This document shows, piece by piece, positions 48,701 to 56,468 of a stretch of 64,000 nucleotides of DNA. The notes under the pieces are model-generated. The model searched no databases. It worked only from the letters and a program-made list of their open reading frames with translations, and was not told where the DNA came from. The stretch's first letter is position 1, and each line of letters starts with the position of its first letter. The translations under genes and the position numbers were made by a program. The stretch is from a virus. The stretch lies in the IMG/VR virus record IMGVR_UViG_3300021185_002518, positions 1 through 64,000 of that record; one strand, written 5' to 3'.

Positions 48701-51624
48701 CTACAACATTTACAAAGTCTTATATTGAAGCTATGAAAAAAGGCTCTGATAACCCACTTTTAAATGTTTTTGCAAACAAGTACGCAAGGCTAGATAACAA
48801 CTTTGTAGTTAGTGGACCTAACAAAGGTAAAAGTCTTTTAGAAGTGCAAGTAGAAAGTATTGATCTTAACCTTGCTAAAAAAATAGTAACAAAAATTCCT
48901 AAAAATAAATGGAGTATTCTTGAGTACATGCTAGACTCAAAAGCTAAAAACTCTAAGGCGGTTGAAAAACAAGGTGTTGATTTAATAAAGCAGAGTTTAG
49001 GTGAAAAAATTGCCAAACAAGTAGCTTCAAAAGATATTAATCAAACAATAAAAAATATTGATAAAGCTTTAGAAAACGGTAGAAAAAGAAATAAAAAGTC
49101 ACAAGGTATGAGTACTTTTGATTTTGATGAAACAGTTGGTGTTAGTGAAAACTACGTTTTTGCTACTAAAGATGGTAAAAAGAAAAAAATAGCATCTGCA
49201 GAGTGGCCTTTTGTTGGTGAAAAGCTAGTTAATGAAGGTTGGAAAATGGATTTTACAGATTTTAACAGAGTTACAAATGGTAAGCCAGGACCTTTAATGC
49301 AAAAAATGAAAAATCAAATAAAAAAGTTTGGGCCTAAAAACGTATTTATATTAACCGCTAGAGCTAAAGAAAGTCAAAAAGCAATACACGACTGGTTGAA
49401 AAGTGAAGGTGTTGAAATACCTGTTGAAAATATAACTGGCTTAGGTAATAGTACTGGCGAAGCTAAAGCACTTTGGATGTTAGAAAAGTTTGCTGAAGGA
49501 TATAACGATATGTATTTTGTTGACGATGCCTTACCAAATGTTAAAGCTGTTAAAGATGTATTAAGTCAGCTAGATATTAAATCTAAAGTTCAACAAGCAT
49601 TAGCTAGTAAAAACTTAAACGAAACTACAAACAAAATATTACAACACTCTTTAGGTGTGGATGCTAATAAAAACTTTTCAAAAGCAGAGGCAAAAGTTAG
49701 AGGTAAAGATATTAAGCGAAGAAGAATATTTATGCGAGATAGCGCTGCTGATTTAGAATTACTTATAGAACCTCTGTACGGTAAAGGCAAGCAAGGTAAC
49801 GAAAATAAAAAATGGTTTAAAGAGGAGTTTATAATGCCATTTGAAAGAGGCACAAGGGATTATAACACAGCTAGACAGTCATCTAAAAACGACTACATGG
49901 CTCTTCGTAAACAAAACAAAGATGTTGTTAAAATAATTTCAGACCAAGTAGAAGGCACTAGCTTTACAAATGACATGGCGATGAGAGTTTATTTATGGAA
50001 CAAAGCTGGTTATAAAATTCCAGACTTAGCCGCGAAAACAGAAACAAAGCTTGTTGAGCATATATTAAAATACCCAAGGTTACAAGCTTATGCAGAGCAA
50101 TTTGGAAAAATTACAAAACAGGAAAAAGGTTTAAAAGAACCAAGCGAAAACTGGTGGGGAGAAACAATGGCCGGTGAAATTACTAACTTAGACAGAGGTG
50201 TTAGTAGAAAACAATACTTACAAGAATTTATAGATATTAAAAATGAAATATTTTCTGAAGTTAACTTAAATAAAATGGAATCTCAGCTTGGTACTAGATG
50301 GAGAGAAAACATAGAAGATATGTTTGATCGTATGGAAACTGGTAGAACTAGATCTTTAAAACTAGATAGAGGTAGTAGTGCTATGATGAACTATTTAAAT
50401 GGTGGTATTGGTACTATCATGAACTTTAACACTAGGTCTGCTGCTCTACAAACTATATCTACTCTTAACTTTATTAACATGAAAGAAAACAACCCGTTTT
50501 CTGCTGCTAAAGCAATGGCTAATGTACCTCAGTTTTCTAAAGATTTTATGACTATCATGAACTCAGATATGCTGAAACAAAGAAGAGATGGTTTAGCTAT
50601 AAATGTCACTGAAGCTGAAATTGCTTCTGCGGCAGCATCTTCACCGAACATGATACAAAGTGTAATATCTAAAGTGTTAAAAGTTGGTTACACACCCACA
50701 AAACTTGCAGATAGCTTTGCAATATCATTTGGTGGTGCTACTTACTACAGAAATAGAATTAAAATGTATGAAAAGCAAGGTGTAGAAACTAAAGAAGCTG
50801 AAAAAAAGGCTTTTTTAGATTTTCAAGTTTTAGCAGAAAGAACGCAGCAGTCATCGAGAGCGGATCTATTGTCTAAACAACAAACATCGTTAATAGGTAG
50901 AATAGTATTGCCTTTTGCTAACACTCCTATGCAGATGAACAGAGCTGGTATGAAAGATATACTTGATATAGCTAAGGGCAGAACAAAAGGTTTGAGAAAC
51001 ACGTCTGAAGCTATGGGTAGAATAACTTATTACATGGGAGCTCAGGTTTCTTTGTTTGCTGGTTTACAATCAGCACTATTTGGTATGTTGTTAAATGATG
51101 AAGATGTTACTGACGAAAAAATAGCTAGCACAAAAGCTTACACATTGCAATCAACTGGTGATTCTATGTTAAGGGGTTTTGGTGTGCAAGGAGCTCTTAT
51201 ATCGTCATTTAAAAATGCTACGCTTGAATTCTTTAAACAAAACAACAAATCTGCATTTGCAGCTGATTACAGCGAGGTAGCTGAAGATTTTCTAAATATA
51301 TCGCCTCCAATTGGTTCTAAATTTGGTCTGTTAGATTCTGCTGGCGATAATTTAAAATGGAGCAGAGATACTCCGTTTAAGTTTAAACTAGGTAATCCAA
51401 AACTAGAAGCTGGGTTAAAAACTATACAAGCACTTACTAACGCGCCTGTTTACTCGCCGTACCAAAACATTACTAACATACAACACGCGTTAAGTGATAA
51501 ATACGAAACATGGCAAAGAATGCTTATGTTTGGTGGTTGGACGCCTTATAACGTTGGTATAGAAAAAGAAAAGAAAAAAAGCAAGAAAACAAAAAAATAC
51601 GAAGGAGTACCTACTATAAAATAA
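42739..51624 (+). CDS. Giant internal virion protein (2961 aa), HExxH and HAD-like
   Basis: The largest gene, where T7 has gp16. Residues 85-102 carry FNFNKKTDYS, shared with a 59-aa protein. A zincin motif INHEGLH (H952, E953, H956) is followed by EEMMAYSAEY, a plausible third zinc ligand. At 2127-2132 FDFDET (D2128, D2130), then ILTARAKES and YFVDDALPNVKAV (D2262/D2263) give a HAD phosphatase fold. The C-terminal 450 residues have LPFANTPMQMN and a hydrophobic GAQVSLFAGLQSALFGML stretch, probably membrane-active. No transglycosylase motif was seen. Likely injected with the DNA. Confidence 0.72.
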   Translation: MDKTYYLKGEAYSFKTEAELSAWLTNNPDASETNNEVSVDSVEKTDTVDVIEEVVSPSLSSSDFYYKAYNMEKPVKVVEEPTGPFNFNKKTDYSKSTYDFSPDAKITEEKRITQPGYMRDKEVLQDWLNNEYFAKGMAKDITRGNIVAYQAGEADLGELKKHFRNDLGQLNVSRNAYPNLTDSDLDKIFSEIADQQIRLRKKNESVKDEYAKINYILSKKNSEQSDAEAISNAVDRLDNATINSYPDVLEAEFAQIMKRYRAGDMSVKEQLDPNVVGSVADRLFNKDETKLVDGILTLTGGRIPKDKEYKMFHDPITGRNIKVGKDREAPQGGTLVNITDSYELYLQGFKNTSQADLKKYNQRLLLEEAGFEMENQQKGDYYVGDKNMSSLLKEQGYKVDSKGVFKDVPLGVLTKLSHIPGTSDFWSPDSFMSKGEIIPQSFENTPYTNEQEFVDFLVERRKQNNDITSKKAALWQTWYLNRDPETISKNRLGQIGGAFMQAMFGEDITIEQSSKDFAIPIPLTNQKKLDIIASQIIPDSGVDVAKQQEAYLEDDFSDEFFRGLGGLNAMLLTLSPVSKFQKVLGINKLLTSFNIPKYIKNGRTITQGRAIKLAAKKGKNLDDWALKNGWKTKPATSLDKGKGIVLGGIWEDIKMREILGAVNENMQFERGVGWGFFVAPKFLPVGFGKFGKGKPFGYSFKRNQMNTFMQSTFVNAPAFALAVEGGDALGAVVKDLQGKQEVSTWVDKHWSDYDVNLRRIGLNLITGKGLGLMHLNHLDVKTTAGIGKFQRRSTELIGEQIDVIQKKADAAEFYNDKGKKIKIKDPQQRYETWVEQNTNSKEVLKLEKHLEDFNMSSQALNTINETAEWVDPVKAKENYDKHYEPLKKMFESKGKELKVILTDKPIYQEVIQEDGSIVKQEVNALYTRMGNGKVGTIQLNTRKAKGKDIINHEGLHAYLDMMFDGNPSFKLKFETSFKAAMKSIKTPNSNLYEDILKTKDIQKELKLEEMMAYSAEYLSKAEYYTNMVNSGAFIKVKKFWNNFAKSTFNKNADLTTKQDIIDILGSYGKTGDFKKLKALNEIIEFDPTGKAGEAQLASKENINKTIEKIKTQKIEVQQEIKDLRTAQGNTSKFQKQIDKKYELFGELNANQKKLENKAELKEVQETGWEKQIDKDYTGKYKTKEEFQVSAENSRTQKNIMESSGLKNMIRQGQRSLDITDKVEGEFMENVLFEIIKRFNKNYDPGKINKEFGRALTPFEYLTTGQQSQSSIIYRAIGDVAIKMGKQVKTVAADAYEGGYGAFENMVSESGYSKLDSHTGSPIEAKGIVVATALNINPITVKRAAGDAKNLNFETDAGAKEKASYKNIGKNYKETIEKDIVVDYYGVSEVVYNKMKKNASEQLNKADFEAIQAKIKPTIETHIKLIPKWGQVSVDPITGESISMKTVSGVKSETKATGITTVLLKNKLLFNEIQQTGTKGSKYEWTAELKEYHKSIDPVFKKQFEQKVLDSWGMGETVFNRGKLSGIYKAIMTQTGKAVYLQSVKQAIPNTPSLKIKHIVANMINQVSAGQSPSLASTNINELIKLVQKTKVTLEDISNLSKDIPAVKVLEEIIMERDSLTKDTKIVELNEKLQAELESKTTAELDVAYLESVNNSKKVAIKYKLNKKFADPNYIAKNSAEIVGTKIVNGKKVDVTLGEWRKDIDRQVIEELGINLNDFGSLTTRSNQKNHHALESLLVELGFGSKSRKQVLPNGEVVYLNKEGKTSAEAIESFLGKKFTAVEGKSAGKYKNVYRPDWSNLKKKLDALEKKMLSENKTVEQIKDAKIELYRQEASYSGKSKDFEATEQANREFFEDYFTAMAKVAYKNKNNNGVEYFLQSRAMQTNHAKGISKSLGYKMASLNAIGSKPGEIQTTSAKGEIKTKDNKGVSNHWEHGLQLLNQTNRFVDLMRKHKSVTPAFKKGLKEILDISEQHLIPKNGQLFNDAKGPTTFTKSYIEAMKKGSDNPLLNVFANKYARLDNNFVVSGPNKGKSLLEVQVESIDLNLAKKIVTKIPKNKWSILEYMLDSKAKNSKAVEKQGVDLIKQSLGEKIAKQVASKDINQTIKNIDKALENGRKRNKKSQGMSTFDFDETVGVSENYVFATKDGKKKKIASAEWPFVGEKLVNEGWKMDFTDFNRVTNGKPGPLMQKMKNQIKKFGPKNVFILTARAKESQKAIHDWLKSEGVEIPVENITGLGNSTGEAKALWMLEKFAEGYNDMYFVDDALPNVKAVKDVLSQLDIKSKVQQALASKNLNETTNKILQHSLGVDANKNFSKAEAKVRGKDIKRRRIFMRDSAADLELLIEPLYGKGKQGNENKKWFKEEFIMPFERGTRDYNTARQSSKNDYMALRKQNKDVVKIISDQVEGTSFTNDMAMRVYLWNKAGYKIPDLAAKTETKLVEHILKYPRLQAYAEQFGKITKQEKGLKEPSENWWGETMAGEITNLDRGVSRKQYLQEFIDIKNEIFSEVNLNKMESQLGTRWRENIEDMFDRMETGRTRSLKLDRGSSAMMNYLNGGIGTIMNFNTRSAALQTISTLNFINMKENNPFSAAKAMANVPQFSKDFMTIMNSDMLKQRRDGLAINVTEAEIASAAASSPNMIQSVISKVLKVGYTPTKLADSFAISFGGATYYRNRIKMYEKQGVETKEAEKKAFLDFQVLAERTQQSSRADLLSKQQTSLIGRIVLPFANTPMQMNRAGMKDILDIAKGRTKGLRNTSEAMGRITYYMGAQVSLFAGLQSALFGMLLNDEDVTDEKIASTKAYTLQSTGDSMLRGFGVQGALISSFKNATLEFFKQNNKSAFAADYSEVAEDFLNISPPIGSKFGLLDSAGDNLKWSRDTPFKFKLGNPKLEAGLKTIQALTNAPVYSPYQNITNIQHALSDKYETWQRMLMFGGWTPYNVGIEKEKKKSKKTKKYEGVPTIK

Positions 51625-51631
51625 ATAAATA

Positions 51632-52711
51632 ATGAAAAAAATAATTATAATACTATGTATAGCATTATCTGCTTGCGCCGTGCCAAAAGATTGTTGCTCG
51701 CAAAACTTTAAAAAGTATTTTAAGTTTGCGACGTTTTACGCTGCGGCTAATGGTGGTAACTCTATATCAGACGTAGACGTGTTTTCTGTAACTAACGGAT
51801 TAGAAACTGTAACCGTAGAAACTCCTTATGATTATAACCTAGCTTTGGGTATACGTAAGATCGCAAGGTTTGGTTATGAAAACAGAGCTAGTACATTTTA
51901 CGATGGAACAGAAGAGTCATGGTCAGATGGTGCTAGTATAGGTAAAGTACGTGGGTTAGAATTTTTATTTGAAGTAGATTATAAAAGGCAACAAGGTGAT
52001 GAATACTTAGACCAACATCACTTTATTAGATATGTAAGTGACGATGGTTGCGGTAAAGGTTTTTGCTTAAATCATTTTATACTAAAAGGTGAATACTTAG
52101 AAGACGGTTTCGCTGATATTAAATACTTTGAAACTTCACAAAGATATAGATATAAAGTTAATGACAAATTATCATTCAATGCTGGGCTTGCTCAAAGGCT
52201 ATCCGAACCTTACGGATATGATCCATTAGAAGAGTGGGTGCTCAGCAATGGTAATATACATTACACTTACCTAGCACTACAAGAAGGCTACAATGTCGAT
52301 GTTGCTGCTAGTGAGTATTTTTCTCCAGATGGAGAACTCGTTGCTACAAGCAAAGAGGTTTGGGAAGAGGTTGTGATACCTACAGTGCTGTCAGATTATA
52401 CACAGAAAAAGCGTAACGAGCTAAATCAAATCATACAACACTCTGTTGTTTTAGGTTTTGATTATTATCGCTATACTAAATCATTTTGGTCGCACGCTTG
52501 GGCAAGTTTAATGCCATACCATTATGACGACGGTAACGATTACTCTTATCATAAATACGAGGGTAAACAATGGCTTGATTATAGTGGTGGTTTAATACTT
52601 GGTTATAAAGTAAATAAACACCTAGGTACGTTTGTTGAGGGTAAATATAATAAATACTGGAATAGAAAGTGGTATGACTTTAAATTTGGAGTAAATTACG
52701 TAATCTTCTAA
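51632..52711 (+). CDS. Outer-membrane-type lipoprotein, beta-barrel-like
   Basis: 359 aa. Signal peptide MKKIIIILCIALSACAVPKD with lipobox LSAC (Cys15). The rest alternates aromatic/polar strands (YNLALGIRKIARFGYENRAS, LEFLFEVDYKRQ, GGLILGYKVNKHLGTFVEG) and ends KFGVNYVIF with a terminal Phe, typical of an outer-membrane barrel. It could be a surface-blocking (superinfection exclusion) protein, or act in lysis with the spanin-like gene downstream. Not a usual virion protein because of the signal. Confidence 0.65.
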   Translation: MKKIIIILCIALSACAVPKDCCSQNFKKYFKFATFYAAANGGNSISDVDVFSVTNGLETVTVETPYDYNLALGIRKIARFGYENRASTFYDGTEESWSDGASIGKVRGLEFLFEVDYKRQQGDEYLDQHHFIRYVSDDGCGKGFCLNHFILKGEYLEDGFADIKYFETSQRYRYKVNDKLSFNAGLAQRLSEPYGYDPLEEWVLSNGNIHYTYLALQEGYNVDVAASEYFSPDGELVATSKEVWEEVVIPTVLSDYTQKKRNELNQIIQHSVVLGFDYYRYTKSFWSHAWASLMPYHYDDGNDYSYHKYEGKQWLDYSGGLILGYKVNKHLGTFVEGKYNKYWNRKWYDFKFGVNYVIF

Positions 52712-52730
52712 CTATAACAAATCTACAAAA

Positions 52731-53006
52731 ATGGCAAAAGAATTAAACGAAGATACTGGCTTTAACATAAGTATTAAAACGCTCATAGCGGTTGGCTTTG
52801 CACTATCTGGAATTATAGGTATGTGGTTTGCTTTACAAGCTGATATAGCTGAAGCTAAAGAGTTACCAAAACCAGATGTTACACGCATGGAGTTTAATAT
52901 GAAAGATGTTAATGTTAGAAATACTATTATGGAAACTAGAGACGACGTTAAGAAGTTGGAAGAACGTATGATTAGAATAGAAGATAAAATAGACGACTTA
53001 AGATAA
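52731..53006 (+). CDS. Inner-membrane coiled-coil protein, i-spanin-like
   Basis: 91 aa: cytoplasmic MAKELNEDTGFNISIKT, one membrane helix (LIAVGFALSGIIGMWFALQA, about 17-36), then a periplasmic coiled coil (RDDVKKLEERMIRIEDKIDD). This is the topology of Rz-type inner spanins; the preceding lipoprotein could be a partner, but it is larger than a usual o-spanin. Conserved in flavophages as far as I recall. Function inferred. Confidence 0.6.
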   Translation: MAKELNEDTGFNISIKTLIAVGFALSGIIGMWFALQADIAEAKELPKPDVTRMEFNMKDVNVRNTIMETRDDVKKLEERMIRIEDKIDDLR

Positions 53007-53011
53007 ATTAA

Positions 53012-53371
53012 ATGGAAAAAATTGACACAGCTTGGAAAATTTTTGGTGCTTATGTGCTAATTATTTTTTTAATGCTACTTACAAACCTATTGTCAGCACA
53101 GGTTGTGGTAACACAGTTTAACGCAGAATGGAACTCTACAAACGATGTAGAGTGGTTTGGTAAATTATCCGACTGTGATATCGCTAAAGTAGATATAGTC
53201 AAACAGCCAAAACTACAAGATAAGCACAAAATAGTCATAGTGCCTACTATAATAGTTTTTAAAGATGGAGAAGAAATAAAAAGATACCAAGCTGATCTTA
53301 GTTTCAAAATGGAGGCAACAAGGAAAGAGATACAACAATTTATTAATGAACAAATAATGAGTGATTTTTAA
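53012..53371 (+). CDS. Membrane-anchored thioredoxin-fold protein lacking CxxC
   Basis: 119 aa. A membrane anchor (9-28) is followed by a thioredoxin-like domain: VVVTQFNAEW (31-40), where NSTN replaces the WCxxC redox site, DIAKVDIVKQ, and the cis-proline strand VPTIIVFKDGEEI (77-89). With no catalytic cysteines it cannot act as a redox enzyme; it may bind a protein partner, as E. coli thioredoxin does for T7 DNA polymerase, or block one. Overlaps the next frame's upstream extension. Confidence 0.62.
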   Translation: MEKIDTAWKIFGAYVLIIFLMLLTNLLSAQVVVTQFNAEWNSTNDVEWFGKLSDCDIAKVDIVKQPKLQDKHKIVIVPTIIVFKDGEEIKRYQADLSFKMEATRKEIQQFINEQIMSDF

Positions 53372-53372
53372 T

Positions 53373-55595
53373 ATGAAAAATCTAATTTTAATTTTATTTC
53401 TACCGTTAGGTTTACTCGCACAAGACTCTTGGGTTAGGTTTCAAGTTCAGTTTGATTTCTATGCACCTACAGAGTCTAACTTCTTTATGGTTTCAGACGC
53501 TTCTGGTGATACTTCTATGTTTTACCAGCCCACAATTCAATATGAATACTTAGACACTATTATAAACGTGTTTAGCGGAGATTATACTATATCGTTAAAT
53601 GACTCGTATGGTGATGGTTGGACATCTACAAATCCCGCTAGCTTTCGCATGGGTAACGCTTGTCAAGGGCCAATATTACACTGGGATCCAGTTGTAGGTT
53701 CTTTTTTTCAAAGAGACAGTACGGTTACAATATTACCCTGCCCACCTCCAGGTCCACCACCTGTTTGTGTGCAAACTGTAGTATTAATAAATCTAGATCA
53801 ATACCCAGAAGAAACTTCTTGGGACATAAAAGACTCATTAGGAAACGTACTTCTGTCAGGAGGCGTTTATTCTAATGTTCCTGACTACCAACCACAAGTA
53901 ATAATTAATTGTTTACCTGTAGGCGAGTTATCGTTCACTATATATGATTTATATGGTGATGGGCTTGAAGGTAGTTTATGGGGAGGACAAGATGGTTCAT
54001 ATTACGTAATACAGTGTGGCGATACCTTAGTATACGGAGATGATCCTAGCTTTGGGCAAGATTCCACTCATGTATTTATATCTGATACCTGTGTTCCACC
54101 TCCTCCAGTTTTAGGCTGTATGGACGACGACTACGTAGAATACGACCCATCAGCCACTGTAAGTGATAGTAGCTGTGCTACTTTAAAAATATATGGTTGT
54201 ACAGATGACACAATGTTCAACTACAATCCCATCGCAAATACAATGGAGAACATCGACCAGTGTTCTTACGATCTAATACTGCATGACCTCGTAGGAAATG
54301 GTTGGGTTGGAACTAGACTAGAAATATATCAAGATGGAGATACCTCTATCTTTAATATGACTGGTGGTTTTAATCAAGCTTTCACCTTGGATTTGTATGC
54401 ACCAGCTCAAGTTGGTGCTAAACTATTTGTTAGTCAACAAGCACAGTCAACTTCTATCGAATGTGGTTTTACTTTAATAGGACCAGAGGGTGATACCGCT
54501 ATAAGTATATCGCCTCCATTTATAGTTCCATTTGTTTTGTACGAAGGTTTTACTTATTGTGGAAATATTTGTGAAGAAAAAATATATGGTTGTATGGACT
54601 CAACCGCGTACAACTACTCAGACACAGCTAATACAGCTGATTTTTGCTACTGGTTCCCAGGTTGTGCTTCACCTGCTTATGTAGAGTATCATAACGATAC
54701 AACTAATGGATATACAACTGATTTTAATGTTATCGACAGTTGTTTTAATTTAGCAACTTTTGGCTGTATGGACTCAACGGCTTATAACTACGATAGCACT
54801 GCTAACGTAGATAACGGGGGTTGTTTAGCTTATATATACGGCTGTATGGACGGAACAATGTTTAACTACAATCCACTTGCAACAGCACCTGACACCTGCA
54901 TACCATTTTTATATGGCTGCACAGACCCTACAATGTTTAACTACGATCAACTAGCAAATAGTGATAATGGTAGTTGCACACCTTTTGTTTATGGTTGTAC
55001 TGATAGTACAGCTTTCAATTATAACCCACTAGCTAATGCTGATAACAATTCTTGCGTTCCTTTTATATATGGTTGTACGGATCCTAGCGCTCTTAATTAT
55101 TCCCCACAAGCTAACACGGAGGATTTTAGTTGTGTTGCTTATATTTATGGGTGTATGGATAGTTTGGCTCTTAATTACGATTCATTGGCTAACACGGATA
55201 ACGGTTCGTGTATTTCTATCATTGTGGGTTGCATGGATCAAACAGCGTATAACTATAATGGAAATGCTAATGTTGACGATCCTTTATCTTGTCTTTACAG
55301 TGCAGGTTGTGCTACTGGTGATAGCATACCTTACTGGCTTAACGATCCATGTTACGCCTGGGTAATAGATATAGACGAATACTGTTGTGAAAATGAGTGG
55401 GACACAATATGTCAAGCTACCTATAGCTACTGTGAAGGTACTTGGTCTGGCCCACTGTTAACTAGAGGGCAAGCTGAGAAAAAATTAGTTGCTGTAACTG
55501 ATCTTCTTGGTAGGGAAACAAAAATAATAAAAAACAAGCTTCTATTATTTATATACAGCGATGGAAGCGTAATAAAACAATTAATAAAAAAATAA
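53373..55595 (+). CDS. Secreted repeat protein with T9SS-like C-terminal tail
   Basis: 740 aa from ATG 53373 (MKNLILILFLPLGLLAQDSW, a clear signal peptide). Two N-terminal beta domains each contain a DSYGDGW-type block (SLNDSYGDGWTS; YDLYGDGLEG; HDLVGNGW). About ten repeats follow of the type GCxDxxAxNYxxxANxDNGSC, with two cysteines each, found in marine flavobacterial surface proteins. The last 38 residues (LVAVTDLLGRETK ... LFIYSDGSVIKQLIK) match the flavobacterial T9SS-like C-terminal domain. A phage gene with a host secretion signal implies export to the cell surface or medium. Confidence 0.75.
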   Translation: MKNLILILFLPLGLLAQDSWVRFQVQFDFYAPTESNFFMVSDASGDTSMFYQPTIQYEYLDTIINVFSGDYTISLNDSYGDGWTSTNPASFRMGNACQGPILHWDPVVGSFFQRDSTVTILPCPPPGPPPVCVQTVVLINLDQYPEETSWDIKDSLGNVLLSGGVYSNVPDYQPQVIINCLPVGELSFTIYDLYGDGLEGSLWGGQDGSYYVIQCGDTLVYGDDPSFGQDSTHVFISDTCVPPPPVLGCMDDDYVEYDPSATVSDSSCATLKIYGCTDDTMFNYNPIANTMENIDQCSYDLILHDLVGNGWVGTRLEIYQDGDTSIFNMTGGFNQAFTLDLYAPAQVGAKLFVSQQAQSTSIECGFTLIGPEGDTAISISPPFIVPFVLYEGFTYCGNICEEKIYGCMDSTAYNYSDTANTADFCYWFPGCASPAYVEYHNDTTNGYTTDFNVIDSCFNLATFGCMDSTAYNYDSTANVDNGGCLAYIYGCMDGTMFNYNPLATAPDTCIPFLYGCTDPTMFNYDQLANSDNGSCTPFVYGCTDSTAFNYNPLANADNNSCVPFIYGCTDPSALNYSPQANTEDFSCVAYIYGCMDSLALNYDSLANTDNGSCISIIVGCMDQTAYNYNGNANVDDPLSCLYSAGCATGDSIPYWLNDPCYAWVIDIDEYCCENEWDTICQATYSYCEGTWSGPLLTRGQAEKKLVAVTDLLGRETKIIKNKLLLFIYSDGSVIKQLIKK
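54114..55291 (+). repeat. Cys-paired GC(M/T)D...NY...AN...C repeat array
   Basis: About ten in-frame repeats of roughly 20-22 codons; the first few are separated by longer inserts, and six are tandem from 54771 to 55230. Each starts YGC(M/T)D and ends SC or GC. Their DNA is clearly diverged between copies, so they are old rather than freshly amplified. Suggested as disulphide or Ca-binding stalk units. Confidence 0.75.
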
Positions 55596-55596
55596 T

Positions 55597-56001
55597 ATGG
55601 CAACAACAACGGCAACTATAACGCTGAGCAGTACAGACTTATTGTCTGACGAATTATCGCTAGCTACAACTTGTACTTTGACAGGTGCTGATAACTCTAC
55701 TGGAGTAATAGGTACTAGTGGTTTAGCTAGAAAAACAACGGCAAATACAGATGAATACACTTTGTTTGCAGCGGCTGATTACACAGACGACAAAGCTCAT
55801 AAGGTATATTTAAAGAATACTTCAACTACAGCAACTCAATACTTTGAAATTCAAGTTGCAGGCACTGTTGTTGGTAGAATATGGGCTGGTGACTGGGCTT
55901 TTATACCTTGGTCAGCAGATTCAACAGGTACAAACTGTGATATAGACATAACTCCACAAGCGGCAAATATGACGTTGGAGTATATGCTTTTTGAAGATTA
56001 A
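55597..56001 (+). CDS. Small virion-type protein, paralogue 1
   Basis: 134 aa; MATTTATITLSSTDLLSDEL, beta-rich, with VVGRIWAGDWAFIPW near residue 90-104. Same N-terminus and GDW-x-x-x-PW motif as the two genes downstream. Likely a homomultimer in a virion or fibre accessory; role unknown. Confidence 0.6.
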   Translation: MATTTATITLSSTDLLSDELSLATTCTLTGADNSTGVIGTSGLARKTTANTDEYTLFAAADYTDDKAHKVYLKNTSTTATQYFEIQVAGTVVGRIWAGDWAFIPWSADSTGTNCDIDITPQAANMTLEYMLFED

Positions 56002-56024
56002 TAATAACTAAACAATAAATAAAA

Positions 56025-56444
56025 ATGGCAACAACAACAGCAGCGGTAACGCTAACTAGTGATCTACTGTCAGATAATATGTCCGTAACTACATCAACAA
56101 CATGTATGAAAGCGGGTACTACTGCTGACGGTTTAGATCAAATGGATATGGGGCACATTGAACTAGCTTCAGGTGCTCAAAAACAATTTATAGACGCTAC
56201 AGCTTTAAGCGTGGGTAAAGGAAATAAAGTTTATATATGTAATGATTCTACTGACGAAACTTACTACATTTCAATAATGATAGATGGTATGTTAATAGGT
56301 CACTTATATGCAGGCGATTGGATGTTTCTTCCTTGGGACGCAAATGATGCAGCGGCAGATATAGAAGTAGAAGCATTCAACGGTACAAATAAAATTGGAT
56401 ACGCTGTATTTCATGAAGGTAGAACTTTACTTGCAGTAGATTAA
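56025..56444 (+). CDS. Small virion-type protein, paralogue 2
   Basis: 139 aa; MATTTAAVTLTSDLLSDNMS and LIGHLYAGDWMFLPWDAND. Clearly related to its upstream neighbour in both segments. Ends FHEGRTLLAVD. Function unknown. Confidence 0.6.
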   Translation: MATTTAAVTLTSDLLSDNMSVTTSTTCMKAGTTADGLDQMDMGHIELASGAQKQFIDATALSVGKGNKVYICNDSTDETYYISIMIDGMLIGHLYAGDWMFLPWDANDAAADIEVEAFNGTNKIGYAVFHEGRTLLAVD

Positions 56445-56468
56445 TAATAATATAAAAAAAATAATAAT

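Noticed and set aside
54114-55291. Recent tandem amplification in the repeat protein
   Set aside because: Copies differ extensively at DNA level, so the array is old; a recent expansion is not supported.
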